From Siderastrea radians (Eukaryota > Cnidaria > Anthozoa > Scleractinia > Rhizangiidae), in contig OZ024889.1 in assembly GCA_964017195.1 (NCBI GenBank), forward strand, positions 53,476,711 to 53,540,710: 64,000 nucleotides of DNA, read 5' to 3'. Shown one piece after another: positions 35,177 through 45,530 of the stretch (the stretch's first letter is position 1; the number at the start of each line of letters is the position of its first letter). Position numbers and translations under genes: made by a program. The notes beneath the pieces were generated by a model, which saw only the letters and a list, made by a program, of their open reading frames with translations, made no database searches and was not told the DNA's origin.

Positions 35177-35935
35177 AGATAATGCTTTGAATTTTCGCTA
35201 TATTTAACGAAAGATTGTTGGTCTGCAGCCAAGATGAAACTTTGACTAGCCCTTTAGTGAGTGGCAAAATATATTTGTATCATCTGCAAAAAGTATATCT
35301 GAACATCTGTTTATGCCCTTCTCAAAGATAAGAGAAAGCAATGGTCCTAGAATAAATCTCTAAGCTGAGGCAGATTTGTTTGATGTAATATCAGGAATCT
35401 CACCGTTGATATTTGTCTATGAGATGATTTTTATACTACTCAAGCGCTATGTCTGTTATTCAATAAGTTACTTGCAATTATATTCTGAACAGCAGTATCA
35501 AAAGCGTTCGATAGGTCCAAGACGATCGCAGCAGTAAATCCATTCCGCTCTATTGATTTCTGTCAGTTAGGTTGGCAAATTAACTATGGCCATTTCCATT
35601 GAATGATTTTTCCGAAATCCACACTGTTCGTAGTACAGTTCGTTATGTTTTTCAATAAGTTTTCTTACTATTTTCTAAATTTATGACAAGCACGGCAAAA
35701 CTGCAACAGACATATAGTTACAGAACAATGAATTGTCTTCATTTTTGCCCACTGGCACTACAAGTGAAATCTTGAGTTTGTTTGGAATTATGCCTTTTAA
35801 AAATGTTTAACTAAATATGGACGTGAGTGGCTGTACAATAGAAGAAGCAGTTTGACGCACTACCCGAGGACTAATCCCATCAGTTGCACGGCTTGCAGAA
35901 CGATTTAACATCTGGATTATCTGTTAAGTTAAATT
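35177..35935 (-). pseudogene. LINE reverse-transcriptase relic, upstream half (CR1/jockey-like)
   Basis: Frame-hopping minus-strand translation gives ordered RT blocks: ATDGISPRVVRQTASSIVQP, KISLVVPVGKNED, NYMSVAVLPCLS, YYEQCGFRKNHSMEMAI, AIVLDLSNAFDT, ILFADDTNIF and WLQTNNLSLNIAK. Several stops and shifts show decay. It stops at the TTAA where the palindromic element is inserted and resumes at 16,342. The relic predates the insertion and lies in the receptor intron, in the same strand sense as the receptor. Confidence 0.8.
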
Positions 35936-36018
35936 TGTTACTTAAATTAATACTGGAGCTCGTGAAGCACCATAGGTAAGCAAATTTGGTAACCCGTTGA
36001 TCCGAAAAATTTTGGTTC

Positions 36019-36391
36019 TGACGTCAGCGTACGTCCGTCCCCGCGTACAGACTCTGGGGGAGGGAGAGGGGAGTCCCAAGACAACCCGACCGGGGGAGGC
36101 GGAATGCCATCTTTTCTTTTAGCTGAAGTAAACAATATGGCGGCTGGTTCCTTGTACGCTCGATTTTCAATACGATAATTGTAATACATTCTTGGAATGA
36201 AGACTTGTAACAGTTCATCATGAAAAGGAAAAGGATTGCTTCAATCTCGATGGCGTATGTAGAAGATATTGGAGAGCTTGAAGGAAAGAAATCCTTGTTC
36301 GAGGACATACTTGATTTTTCCAAAGCTAAGGCGATCTGGAAAGAACCCGGCGACTTTCGTTTAGATTTTCAAGTCCTTCTTCAGTTCGGTG
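36019..36391 (+). CDS. Candidate first exon with promoter, unknown gene
   Basis: A GC-rich stretch contains a perfect CRE (TGACGTCA, 36,019-36,026) and a YY1-like CAATATGGCGGC (36,133-36,144). It is followed by an ATG at 36,220 and an open frame MKRKRIASISMAYVEDIGEL to a possible donor TTCGGTG|GTAAAG at 36,391 (phase 1). Without the splice the frame runs to 36,432. I recognise no family, and no downstream exon is evident. It lies inside the receptor intron on the opposite strand. It could be a nested gene, a transposon promoter, or chance. Confidence 0.3.
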
Positions 36392-36432
36392 GTAAAGTAA
36401 ATTACAGATTTGATTGTGGATTTACATTGTAA

Positions 36433-39170
36433 AAATTGTTTAATTGAGCGACCGACTTTACATGTTTAGTAAATTACGGTAATATTCTTGAAATGGTTTT
36501 TTTTTTTTTTTTTTTTACTTGTTTAAAATAGCTAGCTGTGAAATTACCTTGTAGTTCCCGTTTGCTGGGTTGCGATTAACTTCACTCGAGGGGAAAATTG
36601 AATGCAGTTTGTGTATGCTTCGTATGTGAATGACATTTCATGTTTTTGAAGGTTTCTTGTCCCTTTTTCTGTATTTATTCATTAAAGGAATTTTCATTAG
36701 TGAGCAATCTGATAGTTAGGCTTAATTAAGCTCAATTTCCTTTTGAACTTAAGTGCGTAATTTTCAATATTTTTCTTAAAGCAATTCTAGTGTATTTTAT
36801 TCGAAAAGTGGAAATCGTGACTTTTCTAGACTGAGTCTGTGTTGTTTTTTTCAATGTAGGTTGTTTGTCTTCGGCGACGTATATTGGTTTGTTTTGACTA
36901 ATTCGTAATTTAGTATTCAACACCTGAAGAGTCGCTCTGTCGTCATTTTTAAGTTTATAGTCTTAGTGTAAATGTCGCCGCTAAAGAACAGGCGAACGCT
37001 ACTTATATGACAATTTTATTTCCAGACCAAATTCACCGTAAGACACATTGTAGCAGGAAACAACACATCACAAGCAACGGTTCTGAAAATGCAAAGAAGG
37101 AATGAATCCTATAGATAACGGGAAAAGAAAACGGGCGATGTAGCAGCTGTCGTAAGGTCTTCCACGATTGGTCCGCTAAACAACAGAACAAACAAAAGAA
37201 ACAAAGAACGAGGCGTAAAAACAATAGAGCTGCTACATATAGCGGTCCAGTGAAAATACAAGCTTTTGAGAGGTGCTACACTACCGAAGAAAACGCGACA
37301 AGAAAAGCAAAAGCTAACGAAAGGAAAATACGGAAATTCTAATACAAAATGACGCAAACCTTATCGGTGGCTTTTCGGGGAGTCCATGAAACCGACACCC
37401 TATACATGCGAACTAATCACAGAATGCCAAAAAACTACTAACTTATAGCGTTTTATATGAATTCTGTGCGCTTTCGTGGGAATATAAAAGAATTAGCATA
37501 ACGCGCTAACATTCCGGCCCCGAAAGGCGCACGCTATAATTTGAAATTAACACAATGCGTTAACAGTAAAGCTACTTATGTTTTTGTTTTTTTTTCAGTT
37601 GTGGAATATTTTATCTTCTTTATATTATTATATTTTTTGGTTTCTTCATTTGAAATGAATGCCATTTCTGTCCCAATTTAGTGACTAAACTTAGAATCGC
37701 CGTTTCAGTGAGTGACTTCAGTGTGGCATGCTTTCGTGTTCGTTTTGTTTTTAACCGCTAAGCCATTTCAGCGTACTGTCTTGAGTTACAGATCGAAATG
37801 AAATCTTTATTTAAGAAACTATAAACAAAGCATTTCTCGGTTTAAGACTTTTTTTGTCTCAAATGAGACTAAAAGCTTCCTAAAATTAGTTCAGGGCGTG
37901 TTCTTGAAAGCGCCCGTCAATCAGGCTTCGCGGTTGAAAAACTTGTGCCATTTTCCCTTGATAATTATACGTGTGCTTGAGAGTTTCCGAAAACATTTTT
38001 TGGGTAATTTTTGTCAGTAAACGGTTTGATGCCGGGAAAATATTATTTATTTTAACAAGATAGATTTCGAGAAACGTTTCATGGTTTTTTTAGCAAATGT
38101 AGTTTTACAAGTACTCTTCTTGAACTTAATAAGCTAGCTTTTGAAATAATGCTACAAGAGCTGCCGGTGAAAGTCTTCTCTTATAAGAAAAATAAGCCAA
38201 CTCACAGTTTCATCAGCGATCTGCGTGTTTTCCCTTGCTGTTTTTCACCTCTTGGGGAATAACTGCACAATTAAAATTTACCGTATTTTACGGGCCAATA
38301 AGCATGAAAGAGAGATGTGGAGCTCCGCTTTTAGGCGTGGCTAAATCTATATATTAGCTCATATGTTTTGGCATACTTTTAAATCAGAACTTAACGTTTG
38401 GATCCCTCGCCTCCTTTGTCTCCTACAGATTCAGCTAGATGTCCACCATATCTTATAGACGCTTTCTACAAATTTGCTGCCACATCGCGCAGAATGCCTG
38501 GACATCATTAATTATACATGACCGCTGAAGCGGCAAATTTAAATCCGAGCGCGCTTTAAAAGGCCCACAATAAGAGAAGAAAGGGGCCAAATTAGCTCAG
38601 TAGCGTTCATAAAACTCGCTTTTCTGATTTCCAGAAGTCTCAACTGAAATATCCACGCATGGATTTTTGGAGAGGAAGGCTGTATCTGTCATTTTGTCTT
38701 TAAGCGAATGAGTTTTATAAAGTTTAAAGACTATCCCTTTACACTTGAAAATTCCAAAAAAACGGGCCCTTTTCGTGTGGAAGCCTCTTTCAAGAGCGAT
38801 TTTCTTGAAACTTACACCGTCTTCCAAATCTCCACGCATGGCAAATAGAAGATTGATCTTCCAGATGCGTTAACGGCTATCTTTTGGTTCACAGGGATGT
38901 GGAAAGAGGAAGTATTTGGCGAGTCGCGTCGGTACATACACCAACGTGTCAAATGTCAGCTCCCCGAAGGTAGTTGCACGGACCTCGGTAGGACCCAAGT
39001 TTAGAAGCCGCAGTTTTAGTAAATTGAGAAGTTTGGGTCCACCAGATCGATGTGTTGGGTAGCAAAAGGTTTCAATAAACTGCATATAGGTTTTTACAAT
39101 TAACGCGATTGTCGAATTGAGGTGTTTCACGTATATGTTCAAACATCTTTACTCCGTGTTTAATTTAGAA
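36433..39170. other. Intronic stretch without assignable genes
   Basis: Contains a T18 tract near 36,500 and the second copy of the dispersed repeat (37,125-37,275). Minus frames at 38,597-38,839 and 38,870-39,142 are open, but I see no domain in them. Confidence 0.4.
37125..37275. repeat. Dispersed repeat, copy 2
   Basis: Counterpart of 11,715-11,865 in the same orientation (shared AAACAATAGAGCTGC and GGTCCAGTGAAAAT-type blocks). Confidence 0.5.
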
Positions 39171-39177
39171 AGCATGC

Positions 39178-39702
39178 ACTAGAAAAAAGAATTTTTCCCG
39201 TTTTTTTCTTTGTTTGTTTGCTTGTTTTTTTTTATACTGGAAAACTAAGATAGGTCGCAGTAGACATCCTTTTTCCCATGATCCTTGAAAGTGATTTTTT
39301 TAAGTTTACTTTCTTCTGCAATTGCTAGTTTTATTCATAGAAAATGAAATTTTTAATTTATTCAAAATGGTGTAATGGGGCCGATTCATACCAATTTTCC
39401 GAAATAGCCCCACAAAGGGCCAAAACAGCTACATGGGCCAAGGGGCTGAATCGGCACTTTGGGGGTGAAACAGCTCTTTTGAATTTACAGTGCACTAGAA
39501 AAAAGAATTTTTCCCGGTTTTTTTTTTGTTTGTTTGTTTGTTTGCTTGTTTTTTTCTTTATACTGGAAAAACTAAGGTAGGTCGCAGTAGACATCCTTTT
39601 TCCCATGATCCTTGAAAGTGATTTTTTTTAAGTTTCCTTTCTTCTGCAATTGCTAGTTTTTTTTTCATAGAAAATGAAATTTTAAATTTATTCAAAATGG
39701 TC
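39178..39702. repeat. Direct duplication of an about 200-bp unit
   Basis: CACTAGAAAAAAGAATTTTT through ATTTATTCAAAATGGT occurs at 39,178-39,371 and again at 39,492-39,702, differing mainly in T-tract lengths. About 120 bases of unrelated sequence separate them. Confidence 0.85.
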
Positions 39703-40021
39703 TCATGTGACACCTATGAGAAAACAGTAGCAGAAATAGGCCGTGAATTTTTTGCGAGTTGAATCAGTTTTGTTTTGAAGCAGTTAATGCTTTTACTAAA
39801 ATGATCAACTGTCGCATGACGGGAGGAAGCTTCCAAGCCAGACCTCAGGCATTAAGCTTAAACCCAATGGAAGAGGTTCCAACATCCTTCCTTCGCACCT
39901 TGAATAACGAGGTAGGGTTATTACGATTCCATGTACATTAGAAAGAAAGTGATTCCTCAAACCATTGCTTTTAATAAAAAAAATGCGTTAGCCTAACAAG
40001 CTCGTATCCCATTGCACTTAC

Positions 40022-40194
40022 TAAGTTGAGCAGCGATGAACAATATTCGAAACCCTTTTTTCTGCACAATGCCGTCCGTGTGGAATGTTAACACTGCGTA
40101 GTCTCCACTGACAGCGACTTCCTTCCCGGTGAGTTCACCACAATATTTACCGACTTCCACGTTGTTATCATCTGTGATCTTCAAATAATCGTAG
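40022..40194 (-). CDS. Receptor exon 2b: CUB domain, C-terminal half
   Basis: Acceptor TTATTGCAG|C (phase 2 in) and donor CAACTTA|GTAAGT (phase 1 out), 173 bases. It reads YDYLKITDDNNVEVGKYCGE, then GDYAVLTFHTDG and KGFRILFIAAQL, the conserved CUB strands with the second-half cysteine (YCG) and the D-D calcium-type loop. The length and phases are identical to the paralogue exon at 53,380-53,552. The open frame past the donor (SKCNG) is intronic. Confidence 0.9.
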
Positions 40195-42084
40195 CTGCAA
40201 TAACAATGATTTTTACCTGTCATGATTCATTCATAATAACTAATCTTAAAGCCGTTATTAAGATTGCATGTCTGAGTGGTTTTAGAACAACATATCTGAC
40301 ACAACACCTAGACAGAGCAACATGAGCGCCTGTGCGACTCTCTCCCCACCCCTCCCCCGCAGTTCCGCAGGGACCTCAGAGCAGCTCCGACCCTCCCTGG
40401 GTTAGCCAACCCTTCACTCGAGGGAGTCCGCCTAGCGAGATAAACTCTCTGTGCACAGAGTCAAGCGATCAGTTTGCCCTAAACAGAAAGTTCACACTTC
40501 TCTTTCAGATCTCTCGCACAGCACAGCTAAGGTTAAGCCTCACTGTCCCCCCCTGAGTGAGCCCCAGACCCAACTTTCACAAGTGGTCACAAAGCTTGGT
40601 CCCCGGGGAGCACGGTGGTGTGCTGTTTGACAGTCCTCCCACCCCCCTCACTTTTGGTCGGCCGCCGAAGGCTTAGTCCTGGACTACGTCCAGGACAAAG
40701 CGAAAAAGTTACGACACAGTTTTTTGAAATTTGCTCAGATGTACATTGGAAGGAACGTGGTTCCTCAAACATCAAATCAAAGAGTTTTAACTATGCGTGT
40801 TTTAAGAGGCATGATCTTTCGCAGCTACATAGTCGAAAACAAAACAAAACCAAATTTTATGTTGTGCTGCAACAGATTACCTCCCTGCAGTTCAGAAACG
40901 ATTAATTACTGAAGACAGGGACATAAGAATGGTTGGTTTTAAATCAGTTTGACAGCTACTATCAGATAGATACATAACAACTTACAATTTAATCTATTTT
41001 TAATTATTAGCGACTCTGATTTTTGGTAAGGCTCGAAGAAGCTCGAAGAACTTTGGATCAGAACTTAAAGAACTGAAAATGTATACAGTGCAGGAAGATA
41101 GAACGGTTTCAAAGTATAGTTCATTGTTGTTCAAAAGGTGTCAATTTTGTGAGAATAAACTATCGCTCTTTCTGGTGGATTTTAAATTATCCTCTGTTCA
41201 GTGCTTGTTTAGTTTCCTTGAGTTTGAGCTGAATTCAGTGTGTTTGTTTTCATGTAGTGTTTGGGTATTTCGGTATCGAATTAAAAACTTGCCGTATCTT
41301 GAAAATCTAGCGCGGCTGTAAAATAAATTGCAAACACAGCGCCAAAGACTAAAGGAGCCTGATTTTTTTATTTCAGCATGGGTCTTCGTCCGTTCTTTTA
41401 AATTAAACACTCTGCAACCGAAATTCGATTTGCATTTCACTGAAGTTGTTGTAATTTCTCCCTAGGTTAACTCTACTGTACAAAGGGATTTTTTGCCGAC
41501 CACTTTTTGAGAAAACGTTTTTCAGTACTTCATCGGTGACGCGTTCTTGAGCATCTTTGTCAATAACAAAAAGTACAGGCTGGAAACCTCAGTAGTGTAA
41601 TAAGGTCTAGTTTCCTAATAACTAAAAAGGCTGCGGTGGGCTAAATTTATATGCAATATATTTTATGGCATAGCTGCATTCAGTCTTATTTTGTTTTTAT
41701 GAAAGGAATCCATCTGAGCAATCATAGGGGAAGATTTCTTTGAACATTTGATAAACTCTCATAAAGCACACTTATTTCTTTGGTTTCAATTACCGCAAAA
41801 CGTTCTAGAACAGTGAATGTCCCTAGTGAACACCGTAGAGAACAATGACGAAAGTTCAGCAAAGTCCAGCTGTACGTTCCTGGTTATTTTTTCGAGAGAA
41901 CAGAAAATTTAGCACTTTGACCCGTAAATAAGTGTAGATGCGATCTTTTTAGCTCCTGATTGTGTCCCTATGGAAATAACTTGTAATATCTTTGGCAGGT
42001 ACACAACTGTTTCAATGAAGTACTTTGTGTTGCTATTAGCTGAAAACATGTTTTTTGAGCGCCAGGCTGTCTTGTTTTACTCAC
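40195..42084 (-). other. Receptor intron within the CUB domain, with GC-rich island
   Basis: Contains a conspicuously C- and G-rich segment (about 40,330-40,690) with C runs and a hairpin GTCCTGGACTACGTCCAGGAC. The rest is AT-rich with no assignable feature. Confidence 0.5.
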
Positions 42085-42241
42085 CTGCAACTGAATATAT
42101 ACTCCAGCTCAAATTCTTGAAAGTTGATTTTCAGAGCCTTGCCATGTTGAATAGAAACATTATAAACGCAGTGCATATCTTTTGGGTAGTCCTTCGGATA
42201 TCCAGGACTTGTCAGAGTATTGTTTAAAACTGAACCACATT
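42085..42241 (-). CDS. Receptor exon 2a: CUB domain, N-terminal half
   Basis: Acceptor TTTTGACAG|AA (phase 1) and donor AGTTGCAG|GTGAGT (phase 2), 157 bases. It reads CGSVLNNTLTSPGYPKDYPK, the CUB opening with the SPGYPxxYP signature, then HCVYNVSI and INFQEFELE. It joins the signal peptide exon through GAA (Gln-Glu-Cys). Same length and phases as the paralogue exons at 51,414 and 55,224. Confidence 0.92.
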
Positions 42242-43420
42242 CTGTCAAAAGAAATGTATAATTGGTAGCTTTCTTACCAAACAAGGAACATTTATATACT
42301 GATATGTCCCATGCCGTTTATTTTCTACCGTCACGTTGTAGTAAACCGTTCCCCTTTATAATAATTCAGGAAGAGATATAACATAAAAGAAAGAATAAAT
42401 GAAAATGATTTGCAAAACAGCGCATTGGTTCTATTTTAAAAAATTAGTTTTTCACTGAGCGAAAAAATACAGACATGCAACCAATCCATTTCAAAAGCGT
42501 TCGGGCACTTTCAACGTTAGAATTAACTATTTTACGCCATGCCCAATCATCCTCCGCCAAGCGGCCAAAGTTCACCATTCACCATTCACGCGCGGACCAC
42601 CTTAAGTGTTCCACAATAAGGACCTTTCCAGACGCCTTCTCTCTTTAATGTTTCTGTTTTTAACTGGTCAAAGACCCTTCCCCTTTCCCAACAAAAGACG
42701 GCACTCAAGTTGGTTCCACCTACCACCCGACCGGGGAAAAAGCAAACATAAGCATTTAGTAATAATTAAGTTTAGCATAATTTTAGTGCTATATTCACCG
42801 CGCTACCGGTGAATATAACATTTCAAGGCGCGGCTGCTAAGCCAAGTTACTTTTTTTCGTGTGTTTTTTGTCAAGTTTTAGCCCGTTTTTTTTTTTTTTT
42901 TTCTTTTTGATGTCCACATCTCAAAATTGTACTAAAACAATTATTCGCCTCAGGCTCAGTAAATACTGGCGATTATTTAATTCGCCTTCGGCGAATAATT
43001 CTTAAGTATTAAATTATTACTTATTAAAAACAAATCTATACATTTACGTTTATTTTTAATGATCCATTCTCCCATTCTGGTATACCAATATAAAATTTAA
43101 AATTCGTCTTTTGATTAAAGGATGTCTAACGAGCTCAAAAGAGTTTCCAACTAGAGATATAAGCGAGACTATTATTTCAATTATACCTGTCCTAAGTCCT
43201 TTATATAAATAAAACGTAAATAAAATGCTTTTAGTGCTGTGTGAAGTGAACGTAGTCCTTTCATTAGTAATTAAGCTTCTGTTAGTTTAATGGAATGACA
43301 AAGTCATTAAAGACTAAGAGAAAGCCTATCCGCTCTTTTACTTTGTCTGCCACTTTTCAGACAACATGTTTTTTTCGGGTTTAGTTTTGTGGATATAACA
43401 AATATAATAACAATGCTTAC
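42242..43420 (-). other. Receptor intron 1
   Basis: Short hairpins near 42,780-43,010 (TTCGCCTTCGGCGAA) and T tracts. No coding signal. Confidence 0.5.
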
Positions 43421-43482
43421 CTTGTCCGTGACTAATGCTGCAAAACAGCAATATCGATAGCAGAAATAACAACTTCATTGTC
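43421..43482 (-). CDS. Receptor exon 1: start codon and signal peptide
   Basis: ATG at 43,478. It reads MKLLFLLSILLFCSISHGQ, a textbook signal peptide with a cleavage region near HGQ-E, followed by donor GGACAAG|GTAAGC in phase 1, which fits the CUB exon. Directly upstream, TTCCAACAG|GACAATG is a plausible splice acceptor and is conserved in the paralogue, so a 5' UTR exon may lie further upstream. Alternatively TATATATAG at about 43,498-43,507 could serve as a TATA box with a very short leader. The 58 coding bases equal those of the paralogue exon at 50,497-50,554. Confidence 0.85.
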
Positions 43483-44519
43483 CTGTTGGAATAAAATCTA
43501 TATATAGTGTGCACAGATCATAGAAAATCTACTGCAATGTTCATATTCAGTCTCATGTTCCTTTCCTGTGTAGTTTGACAACCTAGCTTGAAGAGTAGCT
43601 TACAACTGAGACAGGGTCACAAGACAAGGGGATTTTACTAACTGGTGATTGCATGCCGAGATCACATGGAAGCGTGAGGGGAAAAATACTGGGAGCTTTG
43701 TCATACAGGTTTAGAGGGTAACAAAATAACTACTTCCGGTTAGACATTGCCCCCAGACTATTGTCCAATAACTGAAACCTTGAGATAACAAAGCCAGTGA
43801 CAAATGAGTTATGGGTTTGACATAAACCACAGAGAGCATTAACAACAGTTTAAATGCTTAAACTTAGAATGAAAATTCCGAAAAGCATCTTTACGGATAG
43901 CCATATGTGTTTCTACCCTTAAAAAAGGTAATGGTACTTTTCTTCAGATTCGGTTTTAAATTAGCACAGCCAGTTGTCCTTCTCTACTGACAAGACAAAG
44001 AAACGTTTGAAAAACTACTGCCAAGACAAAGAAACGTTTAAAAAACGTTCTAGCAATTTTGAGGAGAAAATTTGATTATTATCGTTATAACAACAACAAG
44101 TCAATGTTCTGGTCGTGTTAAAGGCATAGTATGGTGGGGTGAGGTGCGTCCTGGCAACACAGACATACTTCGCACTTCTTGGGCTAAGACCAGGGAGATA
44201 AGACGTGCATTAGCGGTAGTCCAGCACGACTTTAATCTGAGTTTTCGAATACTAAGCGGCATGAAAATACTACAACTAACCACAAGCGACGTCGATGCTC
44301 TAGACAAACACGGCTTGTTGTAAACTGCGCAAAATACGCAATATCGTGCAGCTAACTGCACAATTTCTTGTAAAACGGTGCGTATGAACACCGGTCGACT
44401 TTGCAAAAGCGTATACTGTGCATGTACTAGAGCCCCACGAGGTTGAATCTCATGCATATGGATGAGTTCTGTGGTAAGTGTTTTGGTGTGAAAACGTCCT
44501 GCATAGGTTAAGTAAGCAT

Positions 44520-44685
44520 AATTTAATAGATTTTTAACTTTTTACCTTTTATCCTTTTATATGATGTATTTTATTTTTATATTGTTATATATATTTTTCT
44601 TTTACAGGACCCCTTTGATAACAGTACGCATGTACTGAAGGGCCATCCTGTTTAAAAATTCGTTATTATTATTATTATTATCTTT
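44520..44685 (+). mobile_element. Possible LINE 3' end with ATT tail
   Basis: The segment GGACCCCTTTGATAACAGTA ... GGGCCATCCTGTTTAAAAAT is followed by (TTA)n at about 44,663-44,681. An untranslated end leading into a trinucleotide tail fits 3' termini of CR1-like LINEs. There is no coding support. Confidence 0.3.
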
Positions 44686-44970
44686 AATAATCCTTTATAA
44701 ATGACGGTCATTAGATTATATACAATGCATGTTTCCTGATTTCCTGACAACAAGTTTCCTGATAACTGTTTTACCATCAGAGACAGATAGTTCTGCTGAT
44801 CAATCGTCCTCAAAATCGTATACGTATAGTGCATAATCAGTTGAAGTTTTCTTGTGGAAGCAACAATCGAGAAAAAGTTCCGGATTGTTGCGTAGAAAAG
44901 TCATTCTATTAAGTTTTTGCTAGTCGACCACTTGTCAAACAAACAGAAATGAACGCCGATTACGAGATAT

Positions 44971-45241
44971 TTAACCTGAGAAAACAGCCGACGTTTCCCG
45001 AGGTCGCCACTTGAGCCCTCGCATAACGACGTCTGAGTAACGAGCGCACAGATGACGCGCCACCACCCAGATCTTGGTAGTGCTTCTGATTGGTTGAAAG
45101 AAAATTCCAACCAATCAGAAGCACTACCAAGATCTGGGTAGTGGCGCGTCATCAGTATGGAATTTCTGCACTTGTTGCTCAGACGTCGTTTTGCGAGGGT
45201 CCAAGTGGTGACCTCCGGAAACATCGGTTGTTTTCTTAGGC
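44971..45241. mobile_element. MITE, Mutator-like, 11-bp target duplication
   Basis: TACGAGATATT is duplicated exactly at 44,960-44,970 and 45,242-45,252. The 271-bp element is one imperfect hairpin: CCTGAGAAAACAGCCGACGT at the left faces its counterpart CCTAAGAAAACAACCGATGT on the other strand, and the arms meet at TTCTGATTGGTTG/CAACCAATCAGAA. The central 45 bases of each arm are nearly perfect. Long TIRs with an 8-11-bp duplication suggest Mutator-like mobilisation. Confidence 0.85.
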
Positions 45242-45393
45242 TACGAGATATTGCGTATTTTCCGAATGGAAATTGCGCAGTTAACAGAATATTTCATATA
45301 TTTCACAGTTTACAAATTTCGGTATATTGCGTTGCGTTGCACAGTTTACAACAAGCCAATAAACACCAGTGTACTTAACTACTGACCCCTTAC

Positions 45394-45530
45394 CTTCTTT
45401 GAAACATCGCACGATGTAGCTGCTGCAAGCATGCATGGTCACATTCTCAATCGAAATCACCCAGTTGGCTTCATATGAACAATACTTTCTACACTCGAGA
45501 TGAAAATGAAATGAAGCACAAAAATCATAC
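45394..45530 (-). CDS. Candidate cysteine-rich exon
   Basis: The minus strand reads FHLECRKYCSYEANWVISIE and HACSSYIVRCFKEG up to a good donor AAAGAAG|GTAAGG at 45,394. A pyrimidine-rich stretch precedes it, but the acceptor is not clear. A 40-base part of it recurs at about 45,600-45,650 (TGTTCATATGAAGCCAATTG). The family is unknown. It lies upstream of the receptor on the same strand and could belong to another gene or be chance. Confidence 0.2.

Larger units (their letters stand above)
15937..40021 (-). other. Receptor intron 2 (24 kb) hosting the transposon nest
   Basis: Intron between CUB exon 2 and the lectin exon. It holds the split LINE relic, the 18.8-kb palindromic insertion with its own nested elements, and about 4 kb of mostly unassigned sequence at 36-40 kb. 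Removing the identified insertions would leave a much smaller intron. Confidence 0.6.
665..43482 (-). other. Gene model: multidomain single-pass receptor (SP-CUB-CTLD-sushi-F5/8C-LamG-FN3-TM)
   Basis: Nine minus-strand exons, listed separately, form one gene model of roughly 800 residues spread over 43 kb. Splice phases are compatible at signal peptide/CUB, CUB/CTLD, CTLD/sushi, sushi/discoidin, LamG/FN3 and FN3/TM, nearly all phase 1, the pattern expected from exon shuffling. The discoidin/LamG junction is the exception. The product should be a type I membrane protein with a lectin-rich ectodomain and a very short basic cytoplasmic tail, a design suited to surface recognition of glycans or cells. 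Any role in immunity or symbiont recognition is inference. The 24-kb intron between CUB and CTLD holds the transposon nest. The paralogue at 50.5-55.4 kb lies head-to-head. Transcript data would be needed to prove that all exons are joined. Confidence 0.7.

Noticed and set aside
38597..39142. Minus-strand frames between the dispersed repeat and the 39-kb duplication as receptor exons
   Set aside because: No cysteine-rich or domain signature and no phase-1 splice borders.
43498..43507. TATA box for the receptor as a firm promoter call
   Set aside because: It would leave almost no 5' UTR, and the conserved CAACAG acceptor beside it suggests an upstream exon instead, so I report it only as an alternative.
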